64,000 bases of DNA from Clostridia bacterium (GCA_017547755.1 JAFYOX010000069.1:23534-87533); one strand, 5' to 3'. Counted from the stretch's first letter, positions 46,033 to 55,145 are shown. Made by a program: numbers and translations. The notes: a model not told the origin generated them from the sequence alone.

Positions 46033-46405
46033 GACGGGGTTACGGTCGCTTTTTGAAAAAAGTTCCGCAAAAACTTTTCATCTGTGTAACATAAAGCGCG
46101 GACGGCGGACTAGCCAAGCCGCGCGGAAGATGACAAAATGTAGAAGGATATCTATCGCTTGCACAATATCACGTATATCCCATACGGCGTGGGAAATCAG
46201 GGAGCGAATGCCCTGATTTCCGTCTCCACTACTACATAGGGTTTGGATGTCTATATTTTGTCAACTGGGATAGTCTAAATGTCAGCGCACAGACCCATCA
46301 AAAATCCTTTTTCACAAACCCATATCAGCCTCACAAACCGGCTGCAACAGATCGAAGTTTTTGCGGAGCTTTTTTCAAAAAGCGACCGTTCCCCCTAAAC
46401 GCCAC
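46033..46405. repeat. Family A foldback element, shortened copy A3
   Basis: The outer arms TACGGTCGCTTTTTGAAAAA (46041-46060) and TTTTTCAAAAAGCGACCG (ending 46389) are kept, but the left arm is shortened. The right arm keeps the GGGAAATCAGGGAGCGAATG block and ATATTTTGTCAACTGGGATA, both shared with A4. No coding frame is credible in this gap up to 46463. Confidence 0.85.
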
Positions 46406-46463
46406 CCTTAGACAAACAAAAAACCTCCGGAACCCATACGGATTCTGGAGGTCAGGGAGAGCG

Positions 46464-47480
46464 TCAGTCCAGCGCGCCGAGAACATCTTCTTCGGAGAGA
46501 GGTGAGAGCGCATCGGAGTTTTTGAGTTTGAAGGAAACGGGGAGGTAGACGAATTTTTGTTCTTCCTCGCTGGAGTTTTCTTCGTCGAGGAGACGGGAGA
46601 TGAGGATGTCGGACTTGCGGGTGTTGTATTCGAAGGAGAGGTTGAGCATGTAGTCGGTGATGATGTCGGCGGAGACCCAGACTTCGGTGCCGCGGAGAAT
46701 GTTCGGGATCCGAAGCTGCGCGGACTGCCCGTTGATGCTCACGTTGACCTCGCCGGTGCGGAACGTGATCGATTCTTCGGTACCGGTGCCGCCGGACGTT
46801 GCCGGGATCTCATCGGACATCGGAAGAATGAATTTCATCGCTTCCGCGGTGCCGCTTTCCATCATGCCGAGATAGGCCGCAAGATCGTTGAAGCAGATGT
46901 AGACCACATCGTCGATGACTGCCTCTTCATACGGGATCTTCCGCGTTTCACTGCCGCCGTAGTAGTAGGTCATGCTGCCGGAGGTGTCCGCTTCGTCCGG
47001 TGCGTGGTTGAAGAACAGCAGGAACAGGATTCCCGTGACCGCACACAGAATCAGCAGGATCGCCGCGAAAACAAGCAGACGTCCGCCGAGGATCTGCAGT
47101 CCCCGCTTGATCCGGCGGTTCCGCTCTTCTTTGCGGCGCATCTTTTCGCGCCGTTCGCGGTCGCGCATCGCCTGACGGCGCGCTTCCGCCTGTCTGCGCT
47201 CGATTTCCTGACGGCGGCGCATGTATGCCTGATATTCCGGATCCGGCGTTCTCTGCCCCTGAGGCGCGCCGTAGGGCCGCTGCTGCGGAGGAACCTGCCG
47301 GTTCCGGGTGTTGGCATTGCCTGCGGACGGATTCGGCGGACGATTCCCGCGGTTCTGCAGGTTCGGACGCGGATTCTGCGGATTCCGCGGATTCCGCGGG
47401 TTCCGCGGTGGTCCGGGATTTCGGGGATTGCCTGCTCCTGGCCGGTTCTGCGGACGGTTCGGAGGAGGTGTATTGTTCAT
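46464..47480 (-). CDS. Pro/Asn/Arg-rich membrane protein with stalk-like extracellular domain
   Basis: This 338-residue protein begins with a low-complexity tail of NPRNP/RNPQNP units (residues 3-75), then a strongly charged Arg/Glu-rich helix (about 83-130, RRRQEIERRQAEARRQAMRD), one span (about 134-156) and an extracytoplasmic domain (170-338). The latter has VDDVVYICFNDLAAYLGM and VSINGQSAQLRIPNIL...VWVSADIITDYM, reminiscent of copper-amine-oxidase-N-type stalk domains. I chose the ATG at 47480 (GAGGAAC just upstream); the ATG at 47492 overlaps the mnmM stop as ATGA and is an alternative. A possible coiled-coil envelope protein, function unknown. Confidence 0.75.
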   Translation of the reverse strand: MNNTPPPNRPQNRPGAGNPRNPGPPRNPRNPRNPQNPRPNLQNRGNRPPNPSAGNANTRNRQVPPQQRPYGAPQGQRTPDPEYQAYMRRRQEIERRQAEARRQAMRDRERREKMRRKEERNRRIKRGLQILGGRLLVFAAILLILCAVTGILFLLFFNHAPDEADTSGSMTYYYGGSETRKIPYEEAVIDDVVYICFNDLAAYLGMMESGTAEAMKFILPMSDEIPATSGGTGTEESITFRTGEVNVSINGQSAQLRIPNILRGTEVWVSADIITDYMLNLSFEYNTRKSDILISRLLDEENSSEEEQKFVYLPVSFKLKNSDALSPLSEEDVLGALD

Positions 47481-47488
47481 GGCGTTCC

Positions 47489-48043
47489 TCATTTCGTTTC
47501 AATAACCATGAAAAACGGACTTTCGGGCGAGTTGAGCATGCGGAACTGGGAAATGCTGTACTTGAAGCGGGAGATCGTGGAGAAATATTCGGTGAGTTCA
47601 CGGCCTTCCGCCGCGCCTTCCGGATGTCCCGGGTAGACCGCAACGAGAAGTACCGCGTTTTCGCCGAGCATTTCCATCGCCTTCTGCACGGCCGGAAGGG
47701 TCGTGGAACGCTTCGTCGTCAGCTGCTTGTTGCCGGCGCCCGGCAGATAGCCGAGATTGAACATCCCAGCCTTGATCTTGCCCGTCACGAATTCGTTCGC
47801 ACGGTCGTGCGATGCGCAGATCAGCCGCCAGTTGTCCGGACAGTCGTTTTTCCGGAGATTCTGCTCCGTGGAGGTGAGCGCCTTTTCCTGGATGTCAAAC
47901 GCGTATACGCGTCCGGTCGGTCCGACGGTTTTGGAGAGGAAAACCGTGTCGTACCCGTTGCCCATCGTAAAGTCAACGGCGGTGTCGCCTTCACCGAGGT
48001 GCGCAAGAATGAATTTTTTCTGTAAATCAAGAAGTTCTACCAT
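47489..48043 (-). CDS. mnmM: MnmM-type class I methyltransferase (YtqB family)
   Basis: This 184-residue protein has the SAM-binding VDFTMGNGYDTVFLSKTVG, VYAFDIQEKAL, and the family-specific MFNLGYLPGAGNKQLTTKRS and VYPGHPEGAAEG. This set matches YtqB/MnmM, which methylates nm5s2U34 in the anticodon of several tRNAs in Gram-positive bacteria. Length is standard. The membrane-protein gene downstream starts at or just past its stop codon. A family C element lies upstream of its start, leaving little room for a promoter. Confidence 0.88.
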   Translation of the reverse strand: MVELLDLQKKFILAHLGEGDTAVDFTMGNGYDTVFLSKTVGPTGRVYAFDIQEKALTSTEQNLRKNDCPDNWRLICASHDRANEFVTGKIKAGMFNLGYLPGAGNKQLTTKRSTTLPAVQKAMEMLGENAVLLVAVYPGHPEGAAEGRELTEYFSTISRFKYSISQFRMLNSPESPFFMVIETK

Positions 48044-48060
48044 GGTGAAATAAAGTTCCT

Positions 48061-48240
48061 GGGAGACTTTTGGAAAAAGTCTCGTCCCTTTTCAAAAAAA
48101 TTTAAACTATATGGAGGGATGTAAGTTGTACAGACGGTCCGGTATTCCCGACTCTGCACCCAAACTTCATCGATCCATCTCGTTTAAAAGTTTTTGAAGT
48201 GGGGTTCGGGGAGGAACTTTTTTCAAAAAGTCCCTCCCCG
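48061..48240. repeat. Family C paired-hairpin element, copy C4
   Basis: Left hairpin GGGAGACTTTT...AAAAAGTCTCGTCCC (48061-48087), right hairpin CGGGGAGGAACTTTT...CCCTCCCCG (48207-48240), with AAAAAAATTTAAAC versus GTTTAAAAGTTTTTGAAG as inner arms. It lies between iorB and mnmM. Confidence 0.8.
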
Positions 48241-48246
48241 ATAACC

Positions 48247-48816
48247 TCATTTGCTGAGTTCGTATCCCTTGTCGAAAGCTGCCATGTTGATGTCGAGCGC
48301 CTTTGCGGGAACGCAGGAGGCTACGGCATTGCGGAGCACTTCGTGGTCGAAGCCGAGAACGTTTGCGGCGAGACCGATGAGAGCTACGTTGGACGCGCGT
48401 TCGTTGCCGACTTCGCGTGCGATCGCGGGTGCGTCAACGGCGCGGATGTCTACGCCGAGCGCCTTGATGTCTTCCACGATTTCGTTCGGATATTCCGCAG
48501 CACCGGTGATGACGGGCATCGGGTTGATCTGCTGCGTGGAGGTGACGATCGTGCCGCCGTTCTTGAGGTTCGGGAGCCAGCGTGCCGCTTCCAGAAGCTC
48601 GAAACTGAGGATAACGTCTGCATCACCCTTGCCGATCACGGGAGAGTATACTTCTTCGCCGAAACGGACGTAGGTCACAACGGAGCCGCCGCGCTGGGAC
48701 ATCCCGTGTACTTCGGATACCTTAACGTCGCAGCCGCTGTCCATCGCCGCCTTGCCGAGAATCTTCGACGCCAGCAGAGAACCCTGTCCGCCAACGCCAA
48801 CAATCATGATATTCAT
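48247..48816 (-). CDS. iorB: Indolepyruvate:ferredoxin oxidoreductase, beta subunit
   Basis: This 189-residue protein has the pyruvate/ketoisovalerate oxidoreductase gamma-type fold: MNIMIVGVGGQGSLLASKIL at the start, VKVSEVHGMSQRGGSVVTYV and SFELLEAARWLP. With IorA it oxidatively decarboxylates arylpyruvates to aryl-acetyl-CoA using ferredoxin in amino acid fermentation. The start at 48816 (MNIMIVG) follows GAAAGGAAA; the longer open frame upstream runs into the repeat element. It lies 257 bp after iorA, separated by a complete family C element, an odd gap for two subunits of one enzyme. Confidence 0.94.
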   Translation of the reverse strand: MNIMIVGVGGQGSLLASKILGKAAMDSGCDVKVSEVHGMSQRGGSVVTYVRFGEEVYSPVIGKGDADVILSFELLEAARWLPNLKNGGTIVTSTQQINPMPVITGAAEYPNEIVEDIKALGVDIRAVDAPAIAREVGNERASNVALIGLAANVLGFDHEVLRNAVASCVPAKALDINMAAFDKGYELSK

Positions 48817-48843
48817 AGTTATTTTTCCTTTCAGTGTGTTTTT

Positions 48844-49061
48844 CCGGGGAACCCTTTTTGAGGAAAAGGGTTCCCCGGACCCCTCCGAAAACCTTTTCAA
48901 CCGATTGAATTGACAAAGTTGGGTGCAAATCTGGAATACAAAACCGTTTTGTCAGCTGACAAAATTCAGTTCCTTCAAATCTGCACAAACTTTGTCACCA
49001 CAATCGTTTAAGATTTTTTGGATGGGGTTTGGGGAAACCTTTTTGCAAAAAGGTTTCCCCA
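48844..49061. repeat. Family C paired-hairpin element between iorA and iorB, copy C5
   Basis: Left hairpin CCGGGGAACCCTTTTT... at 48844-48878, right hairpin TGGGGAAACCTTTTTG... at 49030-49061. Inner arms TGACAAAGTTGGGTGCAAAT and ATCTGCACAAACTTTGTCA mirror each other, so the whole 218-bp unit can fold back. Confidence 0.88.
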
Positions 49062-49073
49062 ACGTATCCCATC

Positions 49074-50795
49074 TTACAGCGCACCGAACTTGCACATCTG
49101 CTTGCAGAGGTCGCAGCCTACGCACATGGAGGCGTCGATCTTTGCCTTCTTGTCGGTAACGGAGATGCAGGGGCAGCCGATCTTCATGCACGCCTTGCAG
49201 CCTACGCACTTGGATTCGTCGACGACGAGAGCGGGCTGACGCTTTACGGACTTCAGGAGCGCGCACGGACGGCGGCAGATGATGACGGAAGCGCACTTTG
49301 CAGCGGTTTCTTCCTTGAGGATCGCTTCGAGAGCCGGGAGATCGTTCGGGTCAACGGCGCGGATGTGATCGCGGGATACGCCGAGGGACGCACAGATGTC
49401 TTCGAGGCAGAGATTCGGGGTCGGTTCGCCCTTGAGGGTCTTGCCGGTCAGCGGGTTTTCCTGGTGGCCGGTCATACCGGTGATGCTGTTGTCGAGAATG
49501 AGGGTGGTCGTGTTGCCGCCGTTGTAAACCACGTTTACGAGGCCGGTCAGACCGCTGTGCATGAAGGTGGAGTCGCCGATGACGGAAACGTACTTGTCTT
49601 CTTCGCCGCGGACCTTGACGGTACCGTGGAGAGAGGAGATGGACGCACCCATGCAGTATACGGTGTCGATCGCGTTCAGAGGAGCAACGGCGCCGAGCGT
49701 GTAGCAGCCGATGTCACCGGAAACGCGCAGCTTCAGCTTGGAAAGGGTGTAGAATACGCCGCGGTGCGGGCAGCCGGGGCAGAGAACCGGAGGACGCATC
49801 GGGATCTGCGCGCCGATTTCACAGTAGTCCGCTTCGATGCCGAGGAGCTTTTCCTTGAGAAGTTCTTCGGAGAATTCGCCGCAGATCGGGAGAACATCCT
49901 TGCCGACGACGTTGATGCCGAGCGAGCGGCAGTGGTTTTCGATGACCGGATCGAGTTCTTCGATAACGATGACGTTTTCGTGCTTTGCCGCGAAGTCAAC
50001 GATCATCTGCTTCGGAAGGGGATTGAGAAGACCGAGCTTGAGGTAGTCCGCTTCCTTGCCGAAGGTTTCCTTGGCGTAGTTCCAGCAGTTGCCGGCGGTG
50101 ATGATACCGACGGATGCGCCGTTGTCTTCGATGGTGTTGAGCGGGCAGTTTTCCGCATATTCCGCGAGAGCCGCGAGGTGTTCTTCCACAACAACGTGGC
50201 GCTTCTTCGCGTTTGCGGGCATCATAACGTGCTTTGCAGGGTTCTTTTCGTAGGGCTTGACTTCGTATTCGGTGCGGTCACAGAGTTCTACCGGAGAACG
50301 GCTGTGGCTGACGCGGGTAGTCAGGCGGAGAAGAACCGCGGTGTCAAACTGTTCGGAAAGATCGTATGCGATCTTGGTGTATTCCTTGCATTCCGCAGAG
50401 GATGCCGGTTCGACCATGGGCAGCTTTGCTGCAATGGCGTAGTGACGGCTGTCCTGTTCGTTCTGGGAAGAGTGCATGCCCGGGTCATCGGCAACGCCGA
50501 TCACGAGACCGCCGGATACACCGGTCTGTGCCATAACGAAGAGCGGGTCCGCAGCCACGTTCAGACCGACGTGCTTCATTGCGCAGAAGGAACGTCCGCC
50601 GCCGATGGATGCGCCGAGAGCCGCTTCCGCAGCAACCTTTTCGTTCGGTGCCCATTCTGCGTAGATTTCATCGTATTCTGCCGCGTATTCGGTGATTTCG
50701 GTGCTGGGAGTTCCGGGATAGCTTGAAACGAAACGTACGCCGGCTTCATAGAGACCGCGCGCAACGGCTTCGTTTCCGAGGAGTAACTTTTTCAT
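49074..50795 (-). CDS. iorA: Indolepyruvate:ferredoxin oxidoreductase, alpha subunit
   Basis: This 573-residue protein has the TPP-dependent fold: KKLLLGNEAVARGLYEAGV at the start, SYPGTPSTEITE, CPGCPHRGVF in the TPP-binding half, GDIGCYTLGAVAPL, GDSTFMHSGLTGLVNVVYNG, and a C-terminal double [4Fe-4S] ferredoxin domain (CVGCKACMKIGCP and CVGCDLCKQMC). This is the standard IorA layout. It acts with IorB in the cytoplasm. A TTGACG-N18-TATAAT promoter lies about 145 bp upstream. Codon choice is biased toward CGT/GGT/AAC, suggesting high expression and an energy role. Confidence 0.97.
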   Translation of the reverse strand: MKKLLLGNEAVARGLYEAGVRFVSSYPGTPSTEITEYAAEYDEIYAEWAPNEKVAAEAALGASIGGGRSFCAMKHVGLNVAADPLFVMAQTGVSGGLVIGVADDPGMHSSQNEQDSRHYAIAAKLPMVEPASSAECKEYTKIAYDLSEQFDTAVLLRLTTRVSHSRSPVELCDRTEYEVKPYEKNPAKHVMMPANAKKRHVVVEEHLAALAEYAENCPLNTIEDNGASVGIITAGNCWNYAKETFGKEADYLKLGLLNPLPKQMIVDFAAKHENVIVIEELDPVIENHCRSLGINVVGKDVLPICGEFSEELLKEKLLGIEADYCEIGAQIPMRPPVLCPGCPHRGVFYTLSKLKLRVSGDIGCYTLGAVAPLNAIDTVYCMGASISSLHGTVKVRGEEDKYVSVIGDSTFMHSGLTGLVNVVYNGGNTTTLILDNSITGMTGHQENPLTGKTLKGEPTPNLCLEDICASLGVSRDHIRAVDPNDLPALEAILKEETAAKCASVIICRRPCALLKSVKRQPALVVDESKCVGCKACMKIGCPCISVTDKKAKIDASMCVGCDLCKQMCKFGAL

Positions 50796-50937
50796 TTTCT
50801 GGATATGTGCAGGGAAACTCTGGAAGAAAAACTTCCGTGGAAAGTGTTTCCTGCGCTCCTTTCAAAACCTTTTTGAACTGATATTTAAGAATAGAGTTTG
50901 TTTTAATATGGATGGCAAATTCTATTTCGTACCTTAC

Positions 50938-50967
50938 ATTATACTATAAAATGAGGTATGCCGTCAA
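50938..50967 (-). promoter_or_regulatory. Promoter of iorA
   Basis: On the minus strand TTGACG (50967-50962), 18 bp, TATAAT (50943-50938). The leader contains an imperfect family C-like hairpin at about 50814-50855. Confidence 0.85.
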
Positions 50968-50993
50968 GAGAACGGCAGGGATTTTGCGGAATT

Positions 50994-52868
50994 TTACAGA
51001 ATCGCACGGAATTTCGCCGCGAGGGTTTCGCGGTCGAGTCCGGCATTTTTTTGGATGGAATCCAGCGATCCGTGCGGGATCAGCGGGTCATCCACGGCGA
51101 AAATATGCGTCTTCAGCGGAAGAACGGCCGCGATTGCTTCGCCGATGCCGCCGGAGGTGACGCCTTCCTCGACGACGACCGCGGCGGTGAATCCGGCATT
51201 TTCCGTCATTTCCCGCAGTTTTTCCGCAGGAAGCGGAAGGATCCGGTCGAGGACGATCAGTTCGGCGGGGATGTTTTCTTCCGTGAGGACGGCGGCGGTG
51301 TCGTGAGCGATGCGTCCGCAGGTGAGGACGAGGAGTCTGTCCGCTGTGCCGATGCGGAGCCGCTTATAGATGTCGTTTTTCTCGGTGAAAGGAGTCTGCC
51401 ATTCTCTGACGGTATCTTTCGGATACCGGACGATGCACAGACCCTGTCCGTGTACGGCGCGGTCGAGGTCGCGGCGGAGGTCGTCGGCAGTGGACGGGGA
51501 ATAGACCGTGATGCCCGGGATAGAGCGGAACAGAGCGACGTCGTACAGTCCCTGATGGGTCACGCCGTCGCCGGGAACGAATCCGCAGTGGCTCAGTACA
51601 AGGACGACATGGGCGTTCTGAAGGCGTACATCGTGCCAGAGCTGGTCGTAGATGCGCTGGGCAAAGGTGGAGTAGAGCACATAGACGGGGATCATGTCTG
51701 CCATGGCAAGACCGCCGGCAAGTGCGGCGGCGTGTTCCTCGGCGATCCCGACGTCAAAGAAGCGGGCGGGGAACCTGTCCGAGAATTCCGCAAGTCCGCA
51801 GCCGTCCGTCATGGCGGCGGTGATGGCGCAGATGCGGTCGTTTCCGGCGGCGAGGGAACAGAGCTCTTCCGAGAAGATTTTCGTGAACGTCGTGCCGGAT
51901 TTGGATTTTTTGAGAGGCGTACCGTCTGCGGTATCGAACGGCGCGGCGCTGTGGAACCGTTCGGGATGCTCTTCGGCAGGCGTGTATCCCATGCCCTTTT
52001 TCGTCTTCATGTGGACGATGACGGGACCGGATCTGGATCTTGCTTCCTCCAGAACATGGACCATGCGGCGGTAATCGTTGCCGTCGGCGGGGCCGATGTA
52101 CTTCAGACCGAGATTTTCGAAGAAACTTTCGGAATTGGTGACGCGCTTGAGAAAATCGCGGACGGCGCGCGCCGTACGGACAAGACCGTTTCCGACGAGC
52201 GGAATGGCGGAAAACAGCCGCTTCAGCACGAGTTTGAACGTGAAATAGCTTTCGCTGGTGCGGATGTAGGCGAGATATTTCGAAAGTCCGCCGACGTTTT
52301 TTGAGATGGACATTTCGTTGTCGTTCAGCAGGATGATGAGGTTGAGCTGTCGTCCGGCGAGGGAGTTGAGCGCCTCAAAGATCATCCCGTTGGTGAACGA
52401 TCCGTCGCCGACGACGGCGATCGTCCACGGGGCGTCTTTTCCGGTGCCGTACTGCAGGCGGTTGGCTTCGGCGACTCCCATGGCGGCGGAAACGGACGAT
52501 CCGCTGTGACCGCAGGTCATGGCGTCGTACGGGCTTTCCTTCCGGTTGGTGAAACCGGAGATGCCTCCGTCCTTCCGGATGGTACGGAAGCGTTCAAACC
52601 GTCCGGTGAGCAGTTTGTGCGTGTAGCACTGGTGTCCGACGTCGAAAATGATGGTGTCGGAGCGTTCTTCCGCGGTGCAGGAGAACGTCCGGTGCAGAGC
52701 CAGCGTGGCTTCGACCATGCCGAGATTGGAGGCGAGATGCCCGCCGTTTTCGGACAGTGCGGCGATGATCTCCTGCCGGATCTCCGCGGCGAGCGCGGGA
52801 ATTTCGCGGTCGGAAAGCGGTTTCAGGTCGGCGGGAGAGTGGATATTCGGTAGATAGGAAGTGTTCAT
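50994..52868 (-). CDS. dxs: 1-deoxy-D-xylulose-5-phosphate synthase
   Basis: This 624-residue TPP enzyme condenses pyruvate and glyceraldehyde 3-phosphate in the MEP isoprenoid pathway. Visible signatures are GGHLASNLGMVEATLALH, DVGHQCYTHKLLTGR, the TPP/Mg site GDGSFTNGMIFEALN, YIGPADGNDY, and the transketolase-like second half with GIAEEHAAALAGGLA and THQGLYDVALFRSIPG. Length matches the family. It begins 6 bp after the dnaB stop and is thus probably part of the replication-ribosome operon. Confidence 0.97.
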   Translation of the reverse strand: MNTSYLPNIHSPADLKPLSDREIPALAAEIRQEIIAALSENGGHLASNLGMVEATLALHRTFSCTAEERSDTIIFDVGHQCYTHKLLTGRFERFRTIRKDGGISGFTNRKESPYDAMTCGHSGSSVSAAMGVAEANRLQYGTGKDAPWTIAVVGDGSFTNGMIFEALNSLAGRQLNLIILLNDNEMSISKNVGGLSKYLAYIRTSESYFTFKLVLKRLFSAIPLVGNGLVRTARAVRDFLKRVTNSESFFENLGLKYIGPADGNDYRRMVHVLEEARSRSGPVIVHMKTKKGMGYTPAEEHPERFHSAAPFDTADGTPLKKSKSGTTFTKIFSEELCSLAAGNDRICAITAAMTDGCGLAEFSDRFPARFFDVGIAEEHAAALAGGLAMADMIPVYVLYSTFAQRIYDQLWHDVRLQNAHVVLVLSHCGFVPGDGVTHQGLYDVALFRSIPGITVYSPSTADDLRRDLDRAVHGQGLCIVRYPKDTVREWQTPFTEKNDIYKRLRIGTADRLLVLTCGRIAHDTAAVLTEENIPAELIVLDRILPLPAEKLREMTENAGFTAAVVVEEGVTSGGIGEAIAAVLPLKTHIFAVDDPLIPHGSLDSIQKNAGLDRETLAAKFRAIL

Positions 52869-52874
52869 AGCATA

Positions 52875-54212
52875 TTATTCTGCCATCATTTCTTTCGCAA
52901 GCGTCGTAAACTTGGTATACCGTCCGATCCAGCCGAGCTTGACCTTTTCAAGGGAGCCGTGACGGTTTTTTGCGACGATGACTTCGGCAACGCTCTGTTC
53001 GACGGTTTCTTCCTTGTAGTATTCGTCACGGTAGAGGAACATGACGATGTCGGCGTCCTGTTCGATCGCACCGGAGTCGCGGAGGTCGGACAGCATCGGG
53101 CGTTTGTCGGGACGGTTTTCGGGACCGCGGGAGAGCTGTGCGCAGCAGATAACCGGGACGTTGAGTTCCTTCGCAAGGAGCTTGAGACCGCGGGAGATGT
53201 CCGCGACTTCCTGGACGCGGTTGTCGCTGTGGTGGTCGCCCTGCATGAGCTGGAGGTAGTCGATGACGACAAGACCGAGGTCTTTCACGCGGCGGAGCTT
53301 GGATTTCATCGCCGTGACGGTGACGCCGGGGGTATCGTCGATGTAAATTTCGGCTTCGGAGAGCTTGCTGGAGGCATAGGCGACGGCTTTCCAGTCCTCG
53401 GGATCGAGGTTGCCGGAACGCATTTTGTAGCTGTCGACCTGCGCTTCGCTGGAGAGCATACGGTTGGCAAGCTGTTCGGCGGACATTTCGAGAGAGAAGA
53501 CGCAGACCGCCTTTTTGGTTTTCAGCGCGGCGGAGGTGGCGATGTTCATCGCAAAGCTGGTTTTCCCCATCCCGGGACGTGCGCCGATGAGGACAAGGTC
53601 GCTGTTGCCCATGCCGACGATGACGTTGTCGAGGTCATCGTAGCCGGTGGGGGTACCGCGCAGTTCGTCGGGATTTTCGGAAAGTTTGGTCAGGCGTTCG
53701 TATACCTGCAGGAGAGCGTCGCGGATATGGACGAAATTCTTGTTTTCGCGTCCTTCCGCGATGCGGAAGATCTTGGATTCGGCGTATTCGACGAGGCTTT
53801 CGGCTTCATCGTCGCCGGCGTACGCGGCTTCGGAGATATCTTCGCTGGCACCGATGAGCTGGCGGAGAATGGCTTTGTCGCGGACGATCTTTGCGTAGTC
53901 CTTGGCGTTGACAGCGGCAGGAACGGCTTCGGCGATGAGTTTGAGATACTCGCGTCCGCCGGCTTCGTCGTAGGTACCGCTCTGGACGAGTTCTTCGATG
54001 AGGGTGACGACGTCGATGTTCTTGCTTTTGAGGTACATCGACTGCATCGCGGCGTAGATCTCGCTGTGCTCGGGCATATAGAAGTCCCCGGATGCGAGGA
54101 GCGGCGCGATGTCATCGAGGCAGACGGGATTGATGAGGATGGAGCCGAGGAGAGACTGCTCGGCTTCGAGGGAGAACGGCATTCGCCGTTCGGAGAGGAT
54201 ATCGTTGTTCAT
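52875..54212 (-). CDS. dnaB: Replicative DNA helicase DnaB
   Basis: This 445-residue protein has the N-terminal dimerisation domain (MPFSLEAEQSLLGSILINP), Walker A in GARPGMGKTSFAMNIA, VCVFSLEMSAEQLANRML, Walker B LVVIDYLQLMQG, and RDSGAIEQDADIVMFLYRD. It unwinds DNA ahead of the replisome as a hexamer. No intein is present. In many Firmicutes it follows rplI closely; here 421 bp of repeats separate them. A short spacer without clear promoter precedes the start. Confidence 0.98.
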   Translation of the reverse strand: MNNDILSERRMPFSLEAEQSLLGSILINPVCLDDIAPLLASGDFYMPEHSEIYAAMQSMYLKSKNIDVVTLIEELVQSGTYDEAGGREYLKLIAEAVPAAVNAKDYAKIVRDKAILRQLIGASEDISEAAYAGDDEAESLVEYAESKIFRIAEGRENKNFVHIRDALLQVYERLTKLSENPDELRGTPTGYDDLDNVIVGMGNSDLVLIGARPGMGKTSFAMNIATSAALKTKKAVCVFSLEMSAEQLANRMLSSEAQVDSYKMRSGNLDPEDWKAVAYASSKLSEAEIYIDDTPGVTVTAMKSKLRRVKDLGLVVIDYLQLMQGDHHSDNRVQEVADISRGLKLLAKELNVPVICCAQLSRGPENRPDKRPMLSDLRDSGAIEQDADIVMFLYRDEYYKEETVEQSVAEVIVAKNRHGSLEKVKLGWIGRYTKFTTLAKEMMAE

Positions 54213-54250
54213 GGAATACCTCGGGATTTTTGGCTTAACAGCCGGTTTGG

Positions 54251-54490
54251 TGAGGGCGCACCTTCGGTGCGGAAGGAAGAAAAATGACCGGAGGTCATTT
54301 TTCAGTTTTATGCCACTGCGCGTGGCGGCGCATAAGAGGCTTTCGCGCGAAGCCTCTTATGAATCTCCCGCGCCAGAGGAAGTGTCCTCTGGACTCCTCG
54401 GGCGAAGATCAGCTGCAGGGAGAGGTAATACGGACGAAACGGTAATTTTGTCCGTATGGGAAGTTGATTCTGGCTGACCGCCGGGGGTGG
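54251..54490. repeat. Family B hairpin chain, single-armed copy B2
   Basis: Hairpins in the same order as B1: a 54258-54270, b 54280-54302, c 54312-54326 (GCCAC-tgcgc-GTGGC), d 54331-54361, e 54373-54392, then TCTGGCTGACCGCCGGGGG (about 54469-54487), the inverse of a segment in the centre of B1. It lies between rplI and dnaB. Confidence 0.88.
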
Positions 54491-54526
54491 AAATTTATAC
54501 TTTGTTGGCTGACGGGAAGTTTGTCC

Positions 54527-54619
54527 GAAAAATCTGCACAAACTTTGTCTGTCTTTTTTGTTTAAAAGTTTTTGAAAAGGGGTTCGGGGAGAAACTTTTT
54601 TCAAAAAGTTTCTCCCCGA
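54527..54619. repeat. Family C half element, copy C6
   Basis: AAATCTGCACAAACTTTGTC, then TTTAAAAGTTTTTGAAAAGG and the hairpin TCGGGGAGAAACTTTT... at 54584-54619; this corresponds to the right half of C5 and C7. It ends 15 bp before the rplI stop. Confidence 0.85.
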
Positions 54620-54633
54620 TAATCTTCATCTAT

Positions 54634-55080
54634 TCAGTTTGCTGCGACGACGAGGTTGATTTTGCCGGTGATTTCGGGGTAGAGTTTGACGTCGACGGAG
54701 TATGTACCGTAGGCTTTGATGGGATTGTCGAGGACGATCTTGCGGCGGTCGATTTCGATCTTATGCTGAGCGGCAAGAGCTTCGCCGATGTCCTTGGTGG
54801 TGACGGAGCCGTAGAGTCTGCCGTCCGCACCCTGCTGGATCTTGACCTTGACAGTGATGGTCTGGAGCTTTTCCGCGGTTTCGCGGGCTGCCTTCTTTTC
54901 CTGTTCGATCTTATATTCGCGTGCGGCTTCCTTGTTCTTGATATCGTTCATGACCTTGGCGTCAGCGACTGCTGCGAGCTTCTTCGGGAAGAGGAAGTTG
55001 CGTGCGTAACCGTCGGATACTTCGACGATCTGGTCTTTCTTGCCCTGGCCTTTTACATCCTGTAATAATACGACTTTCAT
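54634..55080 (-). CDS. rplI: 50S ribosomal protein L9
   Basis: This 148-residue protein has the L9 N-terminal signature [20 protein letters not shown] and [13 protein letters not shown], a long central helix ([20 protein letters not shown]) and the C-terminal rRNA-binding domain ([36 protein letters not shown]). The start at 55080 follows GGAGGT. It sits directly after gdpP (65-bp gap), the usual Gram-positive order. Confidence 0.98.
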   Translation of the reverse strand: MKVVLLQDVKGQGKKDQIVEVSDGYARNFLFPKKLAAVADAKVMNDIKNKEAAREYKIEQEKKAARETAEKLQTITVKVKIQQGADGRLYGSVTTKDIGEALAAQHKIEIDRRKIVLDNPIKAYGTYSVDVKLYPEITGKINLVVAAN

Positions 55081-55145
55081 TGTGGTGTTACCTCCGGGTT
55101 GGTTGTTTTTTATTTGTTTTTTATATTTTACAGGCATCCCGTGAA

